Assembly: GCA_024349245.1 (NCBI GenBank)
Contig: JALDNG010000481.1
Location: 62,001-126,000, forward strand
Direction of reading: 5' to 3'
Source of the DNA: Neodontobutis hainanensis
Taxonomy: Eukaryota > Chordata > Actinopteri > Gobiiformes > Odontobutidae
Length of the DNA stretch: 64,000 bases
Shown here: piece by piece, positions 42,526 through 54,100 of the stretch
Layout: every line of letters starts with the position of its first letter
Numbering within the stretch: the first letter of the stretch is position 1
Notes under the pieces: model-generated
Told to the model about the DNA's origin: nothing
Database searches by the model: none
Seen by the model: the letters and a program-made list of their open reading frames with translations, nothing else
Translations under genes and position numbers: made by a program

Positions 42526-43296
42526 TTAATTATTTTCTAGCCTTCTAGACTTGTCCAAAGTTTTCTTTTTGCATATTTTATCACTGACCTTGTTTACAAA
42601 TGTAGTCATATAAAGTGTAGACTCTCTTGAAAAATTAGAACACTTTGAATTAGATAATAAATGACAGATTCTTGGGACATTTGTGAATTTTCTAAACAAA
42701 GCAAAAAATCAAGACGTGAAAAAAAATCTTTTGAGGCTGGAGTGTTAACTCATTTTTTAATTGCTTCAATTGTTTCTTTTAATCATAAAAAAATACCAGA
42801 CATAAATCATCAGGCTTACCGAAATCTGAACTGAATCTAACTTCGTTTCCAGAACAAACTTTCATTGAAATGCAAAAATCAAGAGAATTGAATGAATTGA
42901 TAGTCTCAACACCTTTATCATCAGAGATAAACATCCTCACACACTCATTTAAATATTCTATATTACATCGTGAGACAACTCAGGAAACATTAGAGAGCAC
43001 GATCCTCTCAACAAAAGATACGATATCTCCCTCACATTTTTTGCTAAGAAGGTTCAACTTAAGCATATCAACAAAATCCTAAATAAAAATAGTTTCAAAA
43101 CGAGACATTCAAAGCATTCTGATTTTGTATCCAATCTTGGGAGAGCCAAAGATACTAAATAAATAAATGTAAAAAATGATGAAATTAATTGATAATATTT
43201 TTTTAATTTAGGTTATTTATTATTGTAACTGTTGAAGTAAGAATGTAAAAAATAACACTTACCAAGTAGATTTGAGAAAAGAATAAGCGCTATCAT
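42526..43296 (-). CDS. saposin-like secreted protein, spliced gene or young pseudogene
   Basis: ATG at 43296 opens MIALILFSNLL, cut by a GTAAGT donor (intron 43262-43155). Splicing continues as VSLALPRLDTKSECFECL, so the signal peptide is completed across the junction and followed by CxxC, as at the start of saposin B domains. The block 43154-42820 continues, after a frame correction near 43080, with LLSKKCEGDIVSF, LNECVRMFI and LDFCISMKVC. The last has the CxxxxxC spacing of the domain end. A GTAAGC donor follows (intron 42819-42692, pyrimidine-rich acceptor). The final exon reads FTNVPRICHLLSNSKC and ends in a basic tail at 42526. Saposin-like proteins are secreted, disulphide-bonded lipid- or membrane-binding proteins. 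There is an in-frame TGA at 42982-42980, and two one-base corrections are needed, so it is a recent pseudogene or carries assembly indels. The plus-strand 70-codon frame at 42870-43082 is its shadow. Family assignment is by cysteine pattern only. Confidence 0.45.
42692..42819 (-). other. last intron of the saposin-like locus
   Basis: 128 bp. The donor is GTAAGC, and the acceptor is preceded by TTTTTTGCTTTGTTTAG, the best polypyrimidine tract in the window. A competing acceptor (CACTCCAG, ending near 42737) lies inside it. Joining with the main acceptor gives the cysteine-bearing last exon only if the upstream exon ends in phase 2. As written it ends in phase 1, one of the two frame problems of this locus. 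Confidence 0.4.
43155..43262 (-). other. intron 1 of the saposin-like locus
   Basis: 108 bp. The donor is GTAAGT directly after the first 34 coding bases. The acceptor is TTTATTTATTTAG after a pyrimidine-rich stretch, with a CTAAATTAA-like branch region inside. Removing it joins phase 1 to phase 1 and restores a continuous hydrophobic signal peptide, which is the best single argument for a real splice. Confidence 0.5.
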
Positions 43297-43299
43297 TTC

Positions 43300-45335
43300 T
43301 CCAAAGCAGGAACAAACTGAATTAATCTATGCGGTATATCAAACTGTTTATAATTAAATATTTACTCCCAAAAACAGAAAACAATATGTTGCCTAATTCA
43401 ACAAGACGTAAGAACATCTATTTCCATAAGGTTTTACTGAGTTTAAATTCAAAAATTTTTATACAATTAGAATTTCGAAAATCAAAACGATAAATAAATC
43501 GATATATAAATTTGTAAAATATAAAGAGTATATCAGTTCTTAATGCGTAACCTGGTGCTGATCGTATGATATGAACGTTATACACGTATCAGATTTTGTA
43601 TATCTCCTGATTTTATTATTAAACTGAACTATAAGTTGATGTAATATAGATCAATTATATTATTATCATAATTAAAAAAAATCATTCTTGAAATTAATAT
43701 ATTTTCATTTAATTTCTAACTGGACAACGTATAATAACTGTCATGTTTAACAGAGAACCATACGATATACGCTCATTAATTAATGGGTTATATTTATTTA
43801 ATTACAATAATCGATATATAAATCTATATTTTAATTTGTAAAAAATATTAAATAAATTGATAATATATCAAAATAATATGATTTTTTATGTTTTTCAAAA
43901 ACATATGATTTTACTTAAGCATGTTGAGTATCTGACTCTTACTTAAACGATAAAAAATTGTCAAAATTACTAAATGTTTTAATACACATCAAAAAGCACT
44001 TAATAATTTATTATTTCATAACCATTTTATGGTGAATCGTGGTCGAAGAGTATGAATGATAACTATTTGGCCTTTTTTTTGTTATTTCTACACATTTAAA
44101 AAACATTCTTAGTTCAGGCATTATTTTATTCCTATTTAAATAAAAACTTTTATCAATCAAAAGTATGAAAGTGAATGACTTTTTCTTCAATAACTAAAAC
44201 GGTTAATTCAAAAATTATTATGATTATTTTTAATAAATGAATAAACAATTCAGGTTGCGTTATAGAAATTGATTCGTTAAAGATTAATGCGCATGACAGA
44301 TAAACGATAATCCAAAATCATCAATAGGTTTTCGAATTTTAATTTTGGAAAAATGCAGCTTTAATTTATTGTTTTATCATTTTCAATTACTTTGATGAAT
44401 ATGTCAGCTAAGTAAAACATGAAAAAATTTTTTATTAAAGTTCTATTTACATAGACTTATCTGAAGAAGGTATGATTTAAAAATTTCAGTGTTAAGTGTA
44501 AAATTGCTTAAATTGTTTCCTCATTTAGATTTTACAATAAAATACGCACACTCTATTAACAATAAACAGCATATGGCTTATTAAAAATAATTACAGTATA
44601 GTCAAAACTTTGTTTACCTGGAATAAAAAATAACAGTTATATTGTTTTTATTTTTTCAAACTTCAAACTTTACGACAAGTACTTTTAATGTGATTTTTAA
44701 ATATGAGTTTTTAATTAGTTAAAAGGCGATTTCATGATAGACAACCGAATATTTTAACATTTTTGTAATGCTCGATCACGACGTTACATTTCTGCTTGTA
44801 GATTTTATCAATAGTGCGTCAATCTACATCATTAAAAGTCCCTGAAAAATACTCTCCTCAAAGAAATTAGGCCTTGGAGATGTTAGGAACAATAATGAAT
44901 GGGCATAGTGATTTAAATTAACAGATAACCTTCAGTTTATTGTTTTGAGATACTTGTCTTTGGAGCGAAATATATGTTTAATTTATTATCCGTAAAGATA
45001 TTTTCCAAACAATTTTCGACTTTTTCGGATATATGATAGTTTCAATGATATGTTTTTAAGCCAAATTCTTCAACACATTTTAAAATGGGATTGAAGAATT
45101 GCTATTACAATGCTTAAAAAAATATAAAGTCAAAGATCACATTAAAACTACTAATATATGTATCAATCCAACAGAAAGTAATCGAATTAAAAAAACTGCA
45201 GAAATGACATAATATACAAAAAAATATAAGTACTTTCAAAATAACTTTGAACTGGCAATTAGCTCAACGATATAAACTAGTTACATTCATAGCCTATGAT
45301 TGACATTTTAGAAAATGAATAGAATTGTCTTTTTA
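43300..45335. other. spacer upstream of the saposin-like locus, nothing certain
   Basis: Immediately upstream of 43296 should lie the promoter and 5' leader of the saposin-like locus. I could not single out a convincing TATA box in such AT-rich DNA. The part from about 44.7 kb onward is slightly GC-richer and may be an unrecognisable 5' part of the plus-strand gypsy relic. Confidence 0.4.
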
Positions 45336-45919
45336 CATTAAAAAACATTTTATAAGTGGGCGTCTTTCCCTGAGCGTAAGCTAAAAAAATTTATTCGCAA
45401 ACCCACTATGAGTGCTGCCATCAAATCAAAAATCCTAGCATACGTGGAAAATTTAATGAATATTGATCTCGACGATCACTATTTCAGATGAAATTCATCC
45501 TTGCAGATTTTTCTAAAAAACACGTTGTGACAAATTTCATCAGGCATTTACTTTGATGTGGATATTAACAAAAGAAGGCTCAAAGATTTGTATTGAAATA
45601 ATTTCAGTTAATTCTTAATTTTAGAATATAACTATCAATAAAGAATCCTATCCTTCGAATTAATCCACACAAATTAACTGTATGTTCATAAACATCACCA
45701 TATGTAGGTTCTCTGATAGATCACCAAAAAACAAAGTAAAAAAATTAATAATTACTCAAAAATTAAGAATTATCGAAAGAGTTTGTTGATTAAACCACAA
45801 TAAATAAAAGAAAACGCCAAATTCTAGAAAAATTCAGAATTAAAAATATTAAGAACTACTGATGGTAAACTGTTCATTCTCTCATTCTTCTATTAATAAT
45901 TAAAGAAATCGAATTGAGA

Positions 45920-46680
45920 TCATGTAGGAATTATAGATGGGTTTGCGAATACGCGAAGCTAGACTCGTACCACTATCATACGGAAAAAATTTTTCTTTGT
46001 TACTAAACCTTATCAAATTTTTATTTATAATGTACTAGTCTAAAAGCATATATCAATAGAAGCACAAGACATACATAAAACGGGGATAATAACATCTTAT
46101 AACCTCTTAGATAATATTCGCATATTATTCGGCTTGATAATGTTACCAACTACATTACAGTGATTTGAAGACCAAACAATCGATTAAAGAATTTTTTTTA
46201 ATATTAATGGATGAAAAATAATTTTCTATCATGATTAAGAAAAACAAAAATCAAGACTGACTATTAGCTGACCTAAATGTTTAGAATCACCATAAACTAT
46301 TTTATGTATTTTTAAAAAAATCTTATTTCCATGATTATTAAATACTCAAGAGGACTCTAGCAACACAAACATAATCTATTCAAAAAAATGAAATTTCTTG
46401 ACCTTAATAAAATACAATAACAAAGTTTTTGGAATGATCAACTAATATTATATGTTTATCAACTTAAGACAATCTATCTAAATCAATCACTTAAATTAAT
46501 TCTCAAGATGAACCATAAAATAATCTTTACATAAACTTTAACATTTGTAGAATTCGATAAAATCATGAAAACGATTTTTATAAAAACTCTTTTATCCCAT
46601 TTCATATTTAAGATTACTTCAGCACTTAAAAGTGATGTTCAGTATTCGCGGTTTTTGAATATTTGCATAGGTTAACAAGA
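45920..46680 (+). pseudogene. gypsy reverse transcriptase relic
   Basis: Near 45929 GIIDGFANTRS corresponds to the VVDFRKLN motif. From 46068 the frame reads DIHKTGIITSYNLLDNIRIL then FGLIMLPTTLQ to 46160. This is an excellent match to DRHKTAFxTxxGxYEFxRM then PFGLxNAPATFQ. The YxDD site that should follow about 60 bases later is not recognisable. Near 46620-46670 SALKSDVQYSRFLNICIG matches the post-palm segment PxxxxxLRSFLGLCNYYRRF. Stops occur between the motifs. Confidence 0.75.
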
Positions 46681-46689
46681 AAAAATTTG

Positions 46690-46960
46690 AAAACATATTT
46701 TTTCTGAGTATATTTCATTTATCTCAGAGAATGAAAATAAAGGGTATAAATATGAGTGATAGTCAATCTAATAAACTATTCTTCATTTAAACAATTGCAT
46801 TGGAGATTTGTATTTCTTATATTTACAGATCACTATCCGTTTGCATATTTTCTCTTGAAAACTAACGATCAAATCTTCCATATAAAATAGGTCGAACTCC
46901 ACATTATCTCATAATTCATAGAGGAAATCTATAACATGTTGTAAAAGGCAATCAATATAG
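46690..46960 (+). pseudogene. gypsy RNase H relic
   Basis: YISFISENENKGYKYE near 46710-46760 resembles the PIAFxSRTLNxxExNYSTxEKE motif. LINYSSFKQLHWRFVFLIFT with DHYPFAYFLLK follows, and TDH at 46825-46833 corresponds to the conserved TDHxPLxYL of gypsy RNase H. Then NDQIFHIK and VELHIIS match NxRxxRWxLxLxEF. A short internal deletion between the first two motifs is likely. Confidence 0.65.
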
Positions 46961-47646
46961 AAAAACTAAGATCAATAATCAAATGAATATTTGACATCCA
47001 ATAAGAAATAGATTTCGAATCGATCCCATGTGAATAGAAAATCGACTAAAGTAGACGTTATATTTATGGCATTTAAATCTATTATCTAAATAAAATTATA
47101 CTATGTCAGATAGACCATCATTTTTATGATACACGTCAACTAAAATAAGCAGTCATTTTTTTTCAAATTCTCGCAGAATAAAAATCACATAGTCTTCATA
47201 TTGGTTACCGCATATTTAATTCAAAAAACAATTGTCTTTTCATAAAATTACTTGTATAAATTGATGATAAAAAGACATGTGATTTAAGCCTGATAACGAA
47301 ATTTATGCTTAAAATCAAATATTTTAAACATCGTCAAACCCTCTTTGCGTAATTCTTGATTATAAATCGTCGATCATATCGTATTCAGGTTTTATATCGT
47401 CATTTTCAGAATTTCTTATTTTTTGATAATTTATTGAGAATTCTAAGCACATTCACATAAAGAATAAACAATATCACCAACAAAATATGCGCAAAATATT
47501 TCATCTTTAATTGTATGTATAAGTTTTCAAGTATCTTGTATTTAAATCTTGATAGATGTCAACAGATTACAACACAACTATAGTATATTTTATCAAGCAT
47601 TTATATATAAAATTTATACCTTATAACTGCTTAACACCCTCAGTGA

Positions 47647-47868
47647 AACTCAGATAGAAGATTATTCAGATTTGAAAACTGGCTGAAGCCTCTGTTCATA
47701 AATAATAAAGGAGAACATCAGCTAAAAAGGATAAAACTTCTCAGTAGAGTTTTCTTTGAACACGATCTAAATGACTATTCTGTTGAAATATTTAATCAGA
47801 TATCTCTAAACTATTTTATGTTAATTTGTGTTACAGATAATTTATTTCATAGATCTGATGATTTTTAA
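47647..47868 (+). pseudogene. gypsy integrase zinc-finger (HHCC) relic
   Basis: This 73-codon frame has no ATG at its start. Its second half reads FFEHDLNDYSVEIFNQISLN then YFMLICVTDNLF. This fits the gypsy integrase N-terminal motif HDxxxxGHxGVxKTxxRIxxxYFWPxMxxDIxxYV: the first His and the helix pattern are kept, the second His is replaced, and the paired Cys would lie beyond the stop. Upstream frames from 47281 onward are unusually open and presumably belong to the spacer between RNase H and integrase. Confidence 0.5.
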
Positions 47869-49979
47869 AGTAAGAGATAAAGATGAAAATTTTCATCTGA
47901 TACCATTACAAGCAGCATTTCTACATTATCATATATATCATAGAAACATCAAATAGATTTTGATTATATATATTTTATCAAATAACTTCACTAAAACTAT
48001 TTACAGAGATATATTTGACGCTTAATTTGTCTTGATCGAGGTATCCAGCAAAACATTACACATCGTCAAAGTAGTACTTATTGAATCTGTATCCATACTC
48101 ATGCTCATACTTTAAAATATAAGCGACATATTTTAAAATATCAGATCTTATAATCAAGAGATAGAAAATATCAAAACACAAGATACTAAAACTGAAAAAG
48201 ACTTTGAGTAATGAATTGACATCAGTTCCATTTTTGACACAAAGCATAATATAGCTTGAACATAAATATCTTAAAACTGTTAAAATGTTAGTTTCTTTCG
48301 AAAATGAAACAAAATCTGAATATTAAAGTATTATGGATATTTATTTTAAATGGGTCTGTTTTTGAAGCATACAAAGTATAATCAATCTGATTTATCAAAA
48401 AATAATTTTCAGATATTTAATGCTATTTATAATTTGATGATTTTTCATTTACAAACCATTTAAATTTCATTTAATTTTATATCATTAGAATATTTTCTAT
48501 TAATAATTTTGTTGTTAATAATATGTTATTTTTACACGACATACTTTAATACTCTTCAAAATAATTCTTATATAAAATTAAGTCAACGAATATAGTTTAT
48601 CCTTTTCAAAATATTATTCTTTTTATCGAGTATTATCTCATTATTTTATAATTACCTAATTATTAACTTTGAGTTTTTTAATCGAAAATATTTTGAATTT
48701 GTAATTTTTGTGAAATTGTATATAAATTATTGTATCACAATACTTTCATAAAAATTTGTGATAGATTTTTAAGATATAGAATTTCTTGCTGTAAATTAAG
48801 TCGATTCATAGATTCACAAATTTTAACTCTCGTAGGATATATCTTCCATTTTTATAATCAAGAAAATAAGTTGATAAAAATAATAACAGCTTTTTTTGTA
48901 AATTAGTTTCATTATTAATATTAATAAATCGATGATATTTTATCCCCTTGATTCATTTGTTTTTTAAAGGCTATCAATATGTTGATAGATGAGATAATAA
49001 TTCTAAATTTTTTTTCATATTATACATTAAAAAACTGCTATACAACACCAAAAAAAGCTTTTAGTCATTTGTTGTTTTAATGTTTCGTGATTTTTAGTTT
49101 TAATTTTTTATTAGAACTCATATATTATATCATATGATCTGAAAATAAGGCTTTAAATAAGTAATAACAGTTTTTATCAAACAATTTTAATTTATTGTAA
49201 GAAGTACCTCAAAAATTATTACTTATTCTAAATCTTAAAATTCAAGAATTAATTTACATTGTATTTATAATGATAAAATAATAATTCATAGTATTTTTAT
49301 TGTTTATAATTTACGTAAATATATGACTGAATTTTTTCTATATTAACTAAAATCATGGTCATCATAGGTTATTATATGAAATATGATCAAGAAAAAGTTT
49401 CAACCAATCGAAAATTTATTTTACTTCAGATAAATATGTTAAAATATATTTGCATATTTTATATTTTGTATCCATAAATCAAATGACAGCTCTATAAATA
49501 TATCTATATCTTACGAAATAAACACTTCTAATCGTATAAAATTTTTGAACAATATCAGATAGGAAATTTTTAATATATTAAAATTTCAATCTTAAATGGA
49601 GTAAATTTATTTTAAAAACTGTCTGAATCATTTTAAAACAATAAATCTTTTGGAAAAAACATGTTATGTAATGTCAATTAAATAATATGATAAATTAATA
49701 AAAGCCTTTCAATTATGCTGTCGCTTATTCATGATATTTATTTATACAATGAAACAGATTGAAATTTTTTGGATATATACACTCAGAAATTTATTGTAGT
49801 TTATATTAACAATGAATGATAAGAATGTCATTTTCAAATAAATTCAGGTGGCTGCTCAATTATACAAAATGATAATGATTCACTCAAAATTTAAATTTAC
49901 TTGAGTTTTGAGAATACGTTTATTTATTTCTCTAAACATTTGTTTTATTAATTTCTAATTTCTAAAAATCTTTTCAAAT

Positions 49980-50162
49980 ATGTCAACATTTACTTTTCAT
50001 CATAAAAATATCAATATAAAGGTGTATAAGTGTAAAAATATGTTATTAAAGTCAATATATGTTTTGAATAAATTTTATTTTATGAGTAATATACCAATAA
50101 ATAGAGTTATAAATCTCAAAATTTTAGATCCTAGATTATTTGAAAATTTTGCTGTCGCGTAA
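49980..50162 (+). CDS. weak small frame, unidentified
   Basis: 60 codons beginning MSTFTFHHKNINIKVYKC and ending RVINLKILDPRLFENFAVA. The end looks more protein-like than the local background, but the length is what chance gives here. No partner exon with a good splice signal was found, and no family is recognised. Confidence 0.12.
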   Translation: MSTFTFHHKNINIKVYKCKNMLLKSIYVLNKFYFMSNIPINRVINLKILDPRLFENFAVA

Positions 50163-51005
50163 ACAGATGAAATAAAATTTAATTTTGAAATTATTTAAAA
50201 AGCACTTTTTAACAAATCTGATTATTTATCCAAAAAATTAATTTTTTACATGATGAGAATATTTTAGGTTTTTCAGCTTTTATCGAAAAATATTAATCAT
50301 GAAAATATCAGATGTTATATTAAATCATTTTTGTTTCATATTTTTACTGGTTTAATTTAAAGATAAAAATTTAAAATACAATTTAAATTAAATATTTTTA
50401 TATTTGGAATGAATGAAGTGATTGTTATATAATATAAAAAATGAAAAATAAATTATATTAGTTAATGTTAAGTGATAAAAATATTAAACTTTCGCTATCT
50501 TTATAGTTATTATCAATCTTAATCAACAATTTAATAAATAGATTTTCAATTATTTCTGATATTTTCTTCAATTTTCATGAAAATTCAAACATTTTGATTT
50601 CAGTGAAGTAACAAATCTAAATTAAAAAATTTTTTTTTGACCTACTGAATCAGACAATCGAGTTAACAGAGACAACGTTTATTTTTTAAAATTCTTTATT
50701 ATTGCCGAAAAATTATTAAAAGCAAACTCTATATGGAGATAAATAGTGTTAGATGATTTCATAAGTATATAATTTATATCTGTGTTTATAGTTTATGATA
50801 ATTCTTTCTATATTGTTGCTTATAAATTTAAACTAGGTAAAAATATTTATTAATATTTATAATTCATCTGTTCTCGTAAAACTTCGATATTTTTAACGTT
50901 TTTTATTACATTTTTGCAAGTCTTGTATGTTAGATTTTTTATGTGAGGAAATATGAATGAACTATAATTGTAAATTAAAATATAAAAATTAAAATATTAT
51001 TCATT

Positions 51006-51176
51006 ATGAAAAAAAGTTCACAAAAATGGTATCAATATATTTCTAATTTAGATGATATAAATTATGTAAAAAACGTATTGCCATGGATTCAATTTCTTAA
51101 AAAATATAATTATATCTTAAAATATAAACATGATAATCCATGGAAGGATATCAAATATAAAAAAAAATTCAATTGA
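51006..51176 (+). CDS. small basic frame, unidentified
   Basis: 56 codons beginning MKKSSQKWYQYISNLDD. It contains three Trp and an aromatic/basic pattern (VLPWIQFLKKYNYILKY, then NPWKDIKYKKKFN) that is unusual for random AT-rich sequence, where Trp codons are rare. It has no membrane segment or signal peptide. It could be a small nuclear-encoded basic protein, an exon, or chance. Nothing nearby supports it. Confidence 0.2.
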   Translation: MKKSSQKWYQYISNLDDINYVKNVLPWIQFLKKYNYILKYKHDNPWKDIKYKKKFN

Positions 51177-54100
51177 TAATATTAAAAAAGCAGGCATTGA
51201 CGACTAGATGATATATAATACGTATCGTTCTGTTTATCAATCTTATAAAATGTTAAACTTAATATTTGTAAGGCAAATTAATATTAACATAAAAAGTAAT
51301 TTTTTAATAAATTTGTATAAACCATCATAAAGAAATCATACAACTCAACTTCTGCTTAAAATAATAAAAATATTTAGATCTGCCAAGACTAATTTATCTT
51401 AATCTCTATTCGTATTTATTTTATGTTTTAAAGCCTATTAATTTTGAATTTGGGAATATTTTATAATTCGACATTTATATTAAAGTAACAAAAGTGAAAT
51501 GAATCTTACATTATATTTATTATTATATTGTATGAATTTATATATGTTAATTTTTGGAAAGATTTTAATCAATAAAAAATTATTTTTAAGTTAAATTCAA
51601 TTTATCAAATAACCGCGATAAAAATACAAAAAATATTTTTTTAATTTAATTGTATTTTTATAGAGAATGATAATTTATTAAAATTAAGTTTTAATTATTT
51701 TTTGACAAACCTGGTGAGAAAATTCAATCTTTTTCATAAAATATTTGATAAATATTTACATCTGTTGAATTTTTTTGTGTTTTTGATCATCTATATATTT
51801 AATAGATATCAGATCTTTATTTCAAACATTATTCTCTTTATAATCAAAAATAGCTATCTGAAAAAAATCTAATCTATAAAAAAGTTTGAAATGAAAATAC
51901 TTTATCTAAATGTGTTTTTCATTTGATTATTTCACATCGAGATATTTTTAACAAATTTTATTTTGTAAAATTTATATATTCATATGTTACTTATAATTTA
52001 TTTTTCAAAATTTATTAAAATATCAATCAATTTTATACAAAATATTATTATAAAAGCAATTGTTACTGAACACTTTCGCATTATTATTAAATGCTAAATT
52101 TGAAGTATTTATTGTAACAAATTATGAAAAATACGTTTAATTAAAAAGAAAATTTGTGAATTTAGCATATCTATATTCATCTTAATTCAATTTTATAACT
52201 AAATTTGTATTTATTATATGTTTAAATTAAAAATGAATTTATTCTTATGTTAAATATCAAGAAATTTTCATTTGAAAATAAATTAATAAAAAAAGTTTAA
52301 AGATTGGAAAATTGATTATTTAATTATAAATGTTTTTATATTATTAAATCATAAAAAGTTAAAAAATTTTGATTTTTACTGCAGAAATGCATTTTGGGAG
52401 AATGAATATCTATTCCAGTTCACTATTATTTTAATTATGATCCTTTTACAATCAATTAAATTTATATGTATGATAAATGAAATTTAAAAATAGATAATTC
52501 TAATTTCATTAATATACAAGATTTTATCAAAATTAAATTCAACCATAATAGCTTATAACTTAAAATATCAATAAATAAATCTTCAAGATAATCTCTTATG
52601 CTTATTTAATGAGATTGTTTTAAGATTTTTAACCATAGTTATTTTTAATGCAATTTAAAAAATATGTATAATCAATATAATTATTATATTTTTTAATAGA
52701 GAAGTATTAACAATCATACCATAGCAAAATCTTAAAATCAAGCAATCAAGCATCACTTTTATATGATTTGTTTATGATTTGAATAAACTACATGCTTAGC
52801 GTCTAAATGCGCCAATCATAAGACGTATAGAAACAAATTATTTATTTTTAATTGAATATGATATTTTAACTCCTTGAACTTAGATGCTCCTCTACATCTA
52901 ATTATATTATTTTCGATAAATTTATTCATATAAATTAACTGGTGCGATTTTTTGTGTCACAGATTTATGATTCTTCGTTCAAATTATGCATTTTTAATTT
53001 GAAGCATTATGAAATATGGAAGGCAAATTTCTATGATCCAAAGATATCGATCAAGTAAAGTATGAGATTTATATTCACACATATGTATTTCTGAGTTTGA
53101 TGTTAGATATCGATAAATATAACGCAAAGCTTAACAAATTTTCTCATTATATTTTTTAGATATTTAAAAATTATTATTTTTTTGATTCTTGTTTTCTTGT
53201 GAAATATTAAGTTGAAAAGTTGGTCAAATTTTGAAGATAAATCAAGATTCAAAAATTTGAACAAAAACACCAAACATAATCTAAATAATATTAATTTTGG
53301 CTGAATTTAAATATTTAACAATTTTTCAATCATGAAAAATCAGTTTTACATTTTAAAATAATATTCACCTTCAAAATAAATAAAATTTACTTTTATGTTT
53401 GCTAAATCCTAAGTAAGGTGATTTCGAAAAAAAACTTCATTTATGAATAACAACAAAACTGTATAACTATCTGAAGAGAGATATTTATTTCACTTTTTAA
53501 TTATATTTTACTCAAATATTAATAATATACAATAAATCTTAACTTGAATTGTTAAAATATTTTTCATTAACTCATAATTAGAACTGATAAATATATAATT
53601 TAAAATCATGTAAAAAAGATTAAAGGTTTTTCTTTTAACTATATTTTCCAGAATATTTACACGGTTTTGTAATTGACGAACAAGTTTAATTAAAGTGATT
53701 CAGTCAAAATTTATTTTTAAATTCAATTAGAGAGAAATTATGCTTAAAGTTAACAGATTGGAAAATTTTCTTATGTTTATATAAAAAGAAAGTGACGTGA
53801 GCATTATGATTTATGATAAAAACAAAAATATATAAGATAGAATCTTTAATAATAAATGTTGATCAAATGTGATGATTAATTTAATATATGTAAAATTTAC
53901 TATGTAAATTTTGATCAATTTTAACATTGTTATAAAATCACTACAAAAAGAATTAACATTTAAAAATATATATTGACAAAATGACATCTTCAATAATATG
54001 CTAATCATGATTTAAAAATTGAATAGTTTGATAATCTAAAAAAGAAAAAATTTATTACACTATGAAATTATCTTTTTCTTAACATGATTTTGTCGTTAGA

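Larger units (their letters stand above)
45340..48300 (+). mobile_element. decayed Ty3/gypsy retrotransposon, plus strand
   Basis: Plus-strand frames give Ty3/gypsy pol pieces in order: reverse transcriptase (about 45920-46680), RNase H (about 46690-46960) and the integrase zinc-finger region (47647-47868). Between 45345 and 45490 an open frame begins KWASFPERKLKKFIRKPTMS, of unknown identity, possibly late gag or protease. After 47868 the integrase core should follow; the sequence to 48300 is still GC-richer but has no motif I can defend. Dispersed stops and frameshifts show it is inactive. LTRs were not found. It lies in the opposite orientation to the relic at 37.8-41.7 kb, with the saposin-like locus between them. 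Confidence 0.7.

Noticed and set aside
42870..43082. Plus-strand 70-codon Ser/Thr-rich frame, plus an apparent upstream exon at 42661-42834
   Set aside because: I first read these as a two-exon plus-strand gene. The minus strand gives stronger splice signals, a signal peptide, paired cysteines and a polyadenylation signal, so the plus frames are shadows.
48056..48247. Minus-strand 63-codon frame resembling a copia RNase H segment
   Set aside because: The resemblance was slight and the active-site pattern absent. It lies antisense to the end of the plus-strand gypsy relic.
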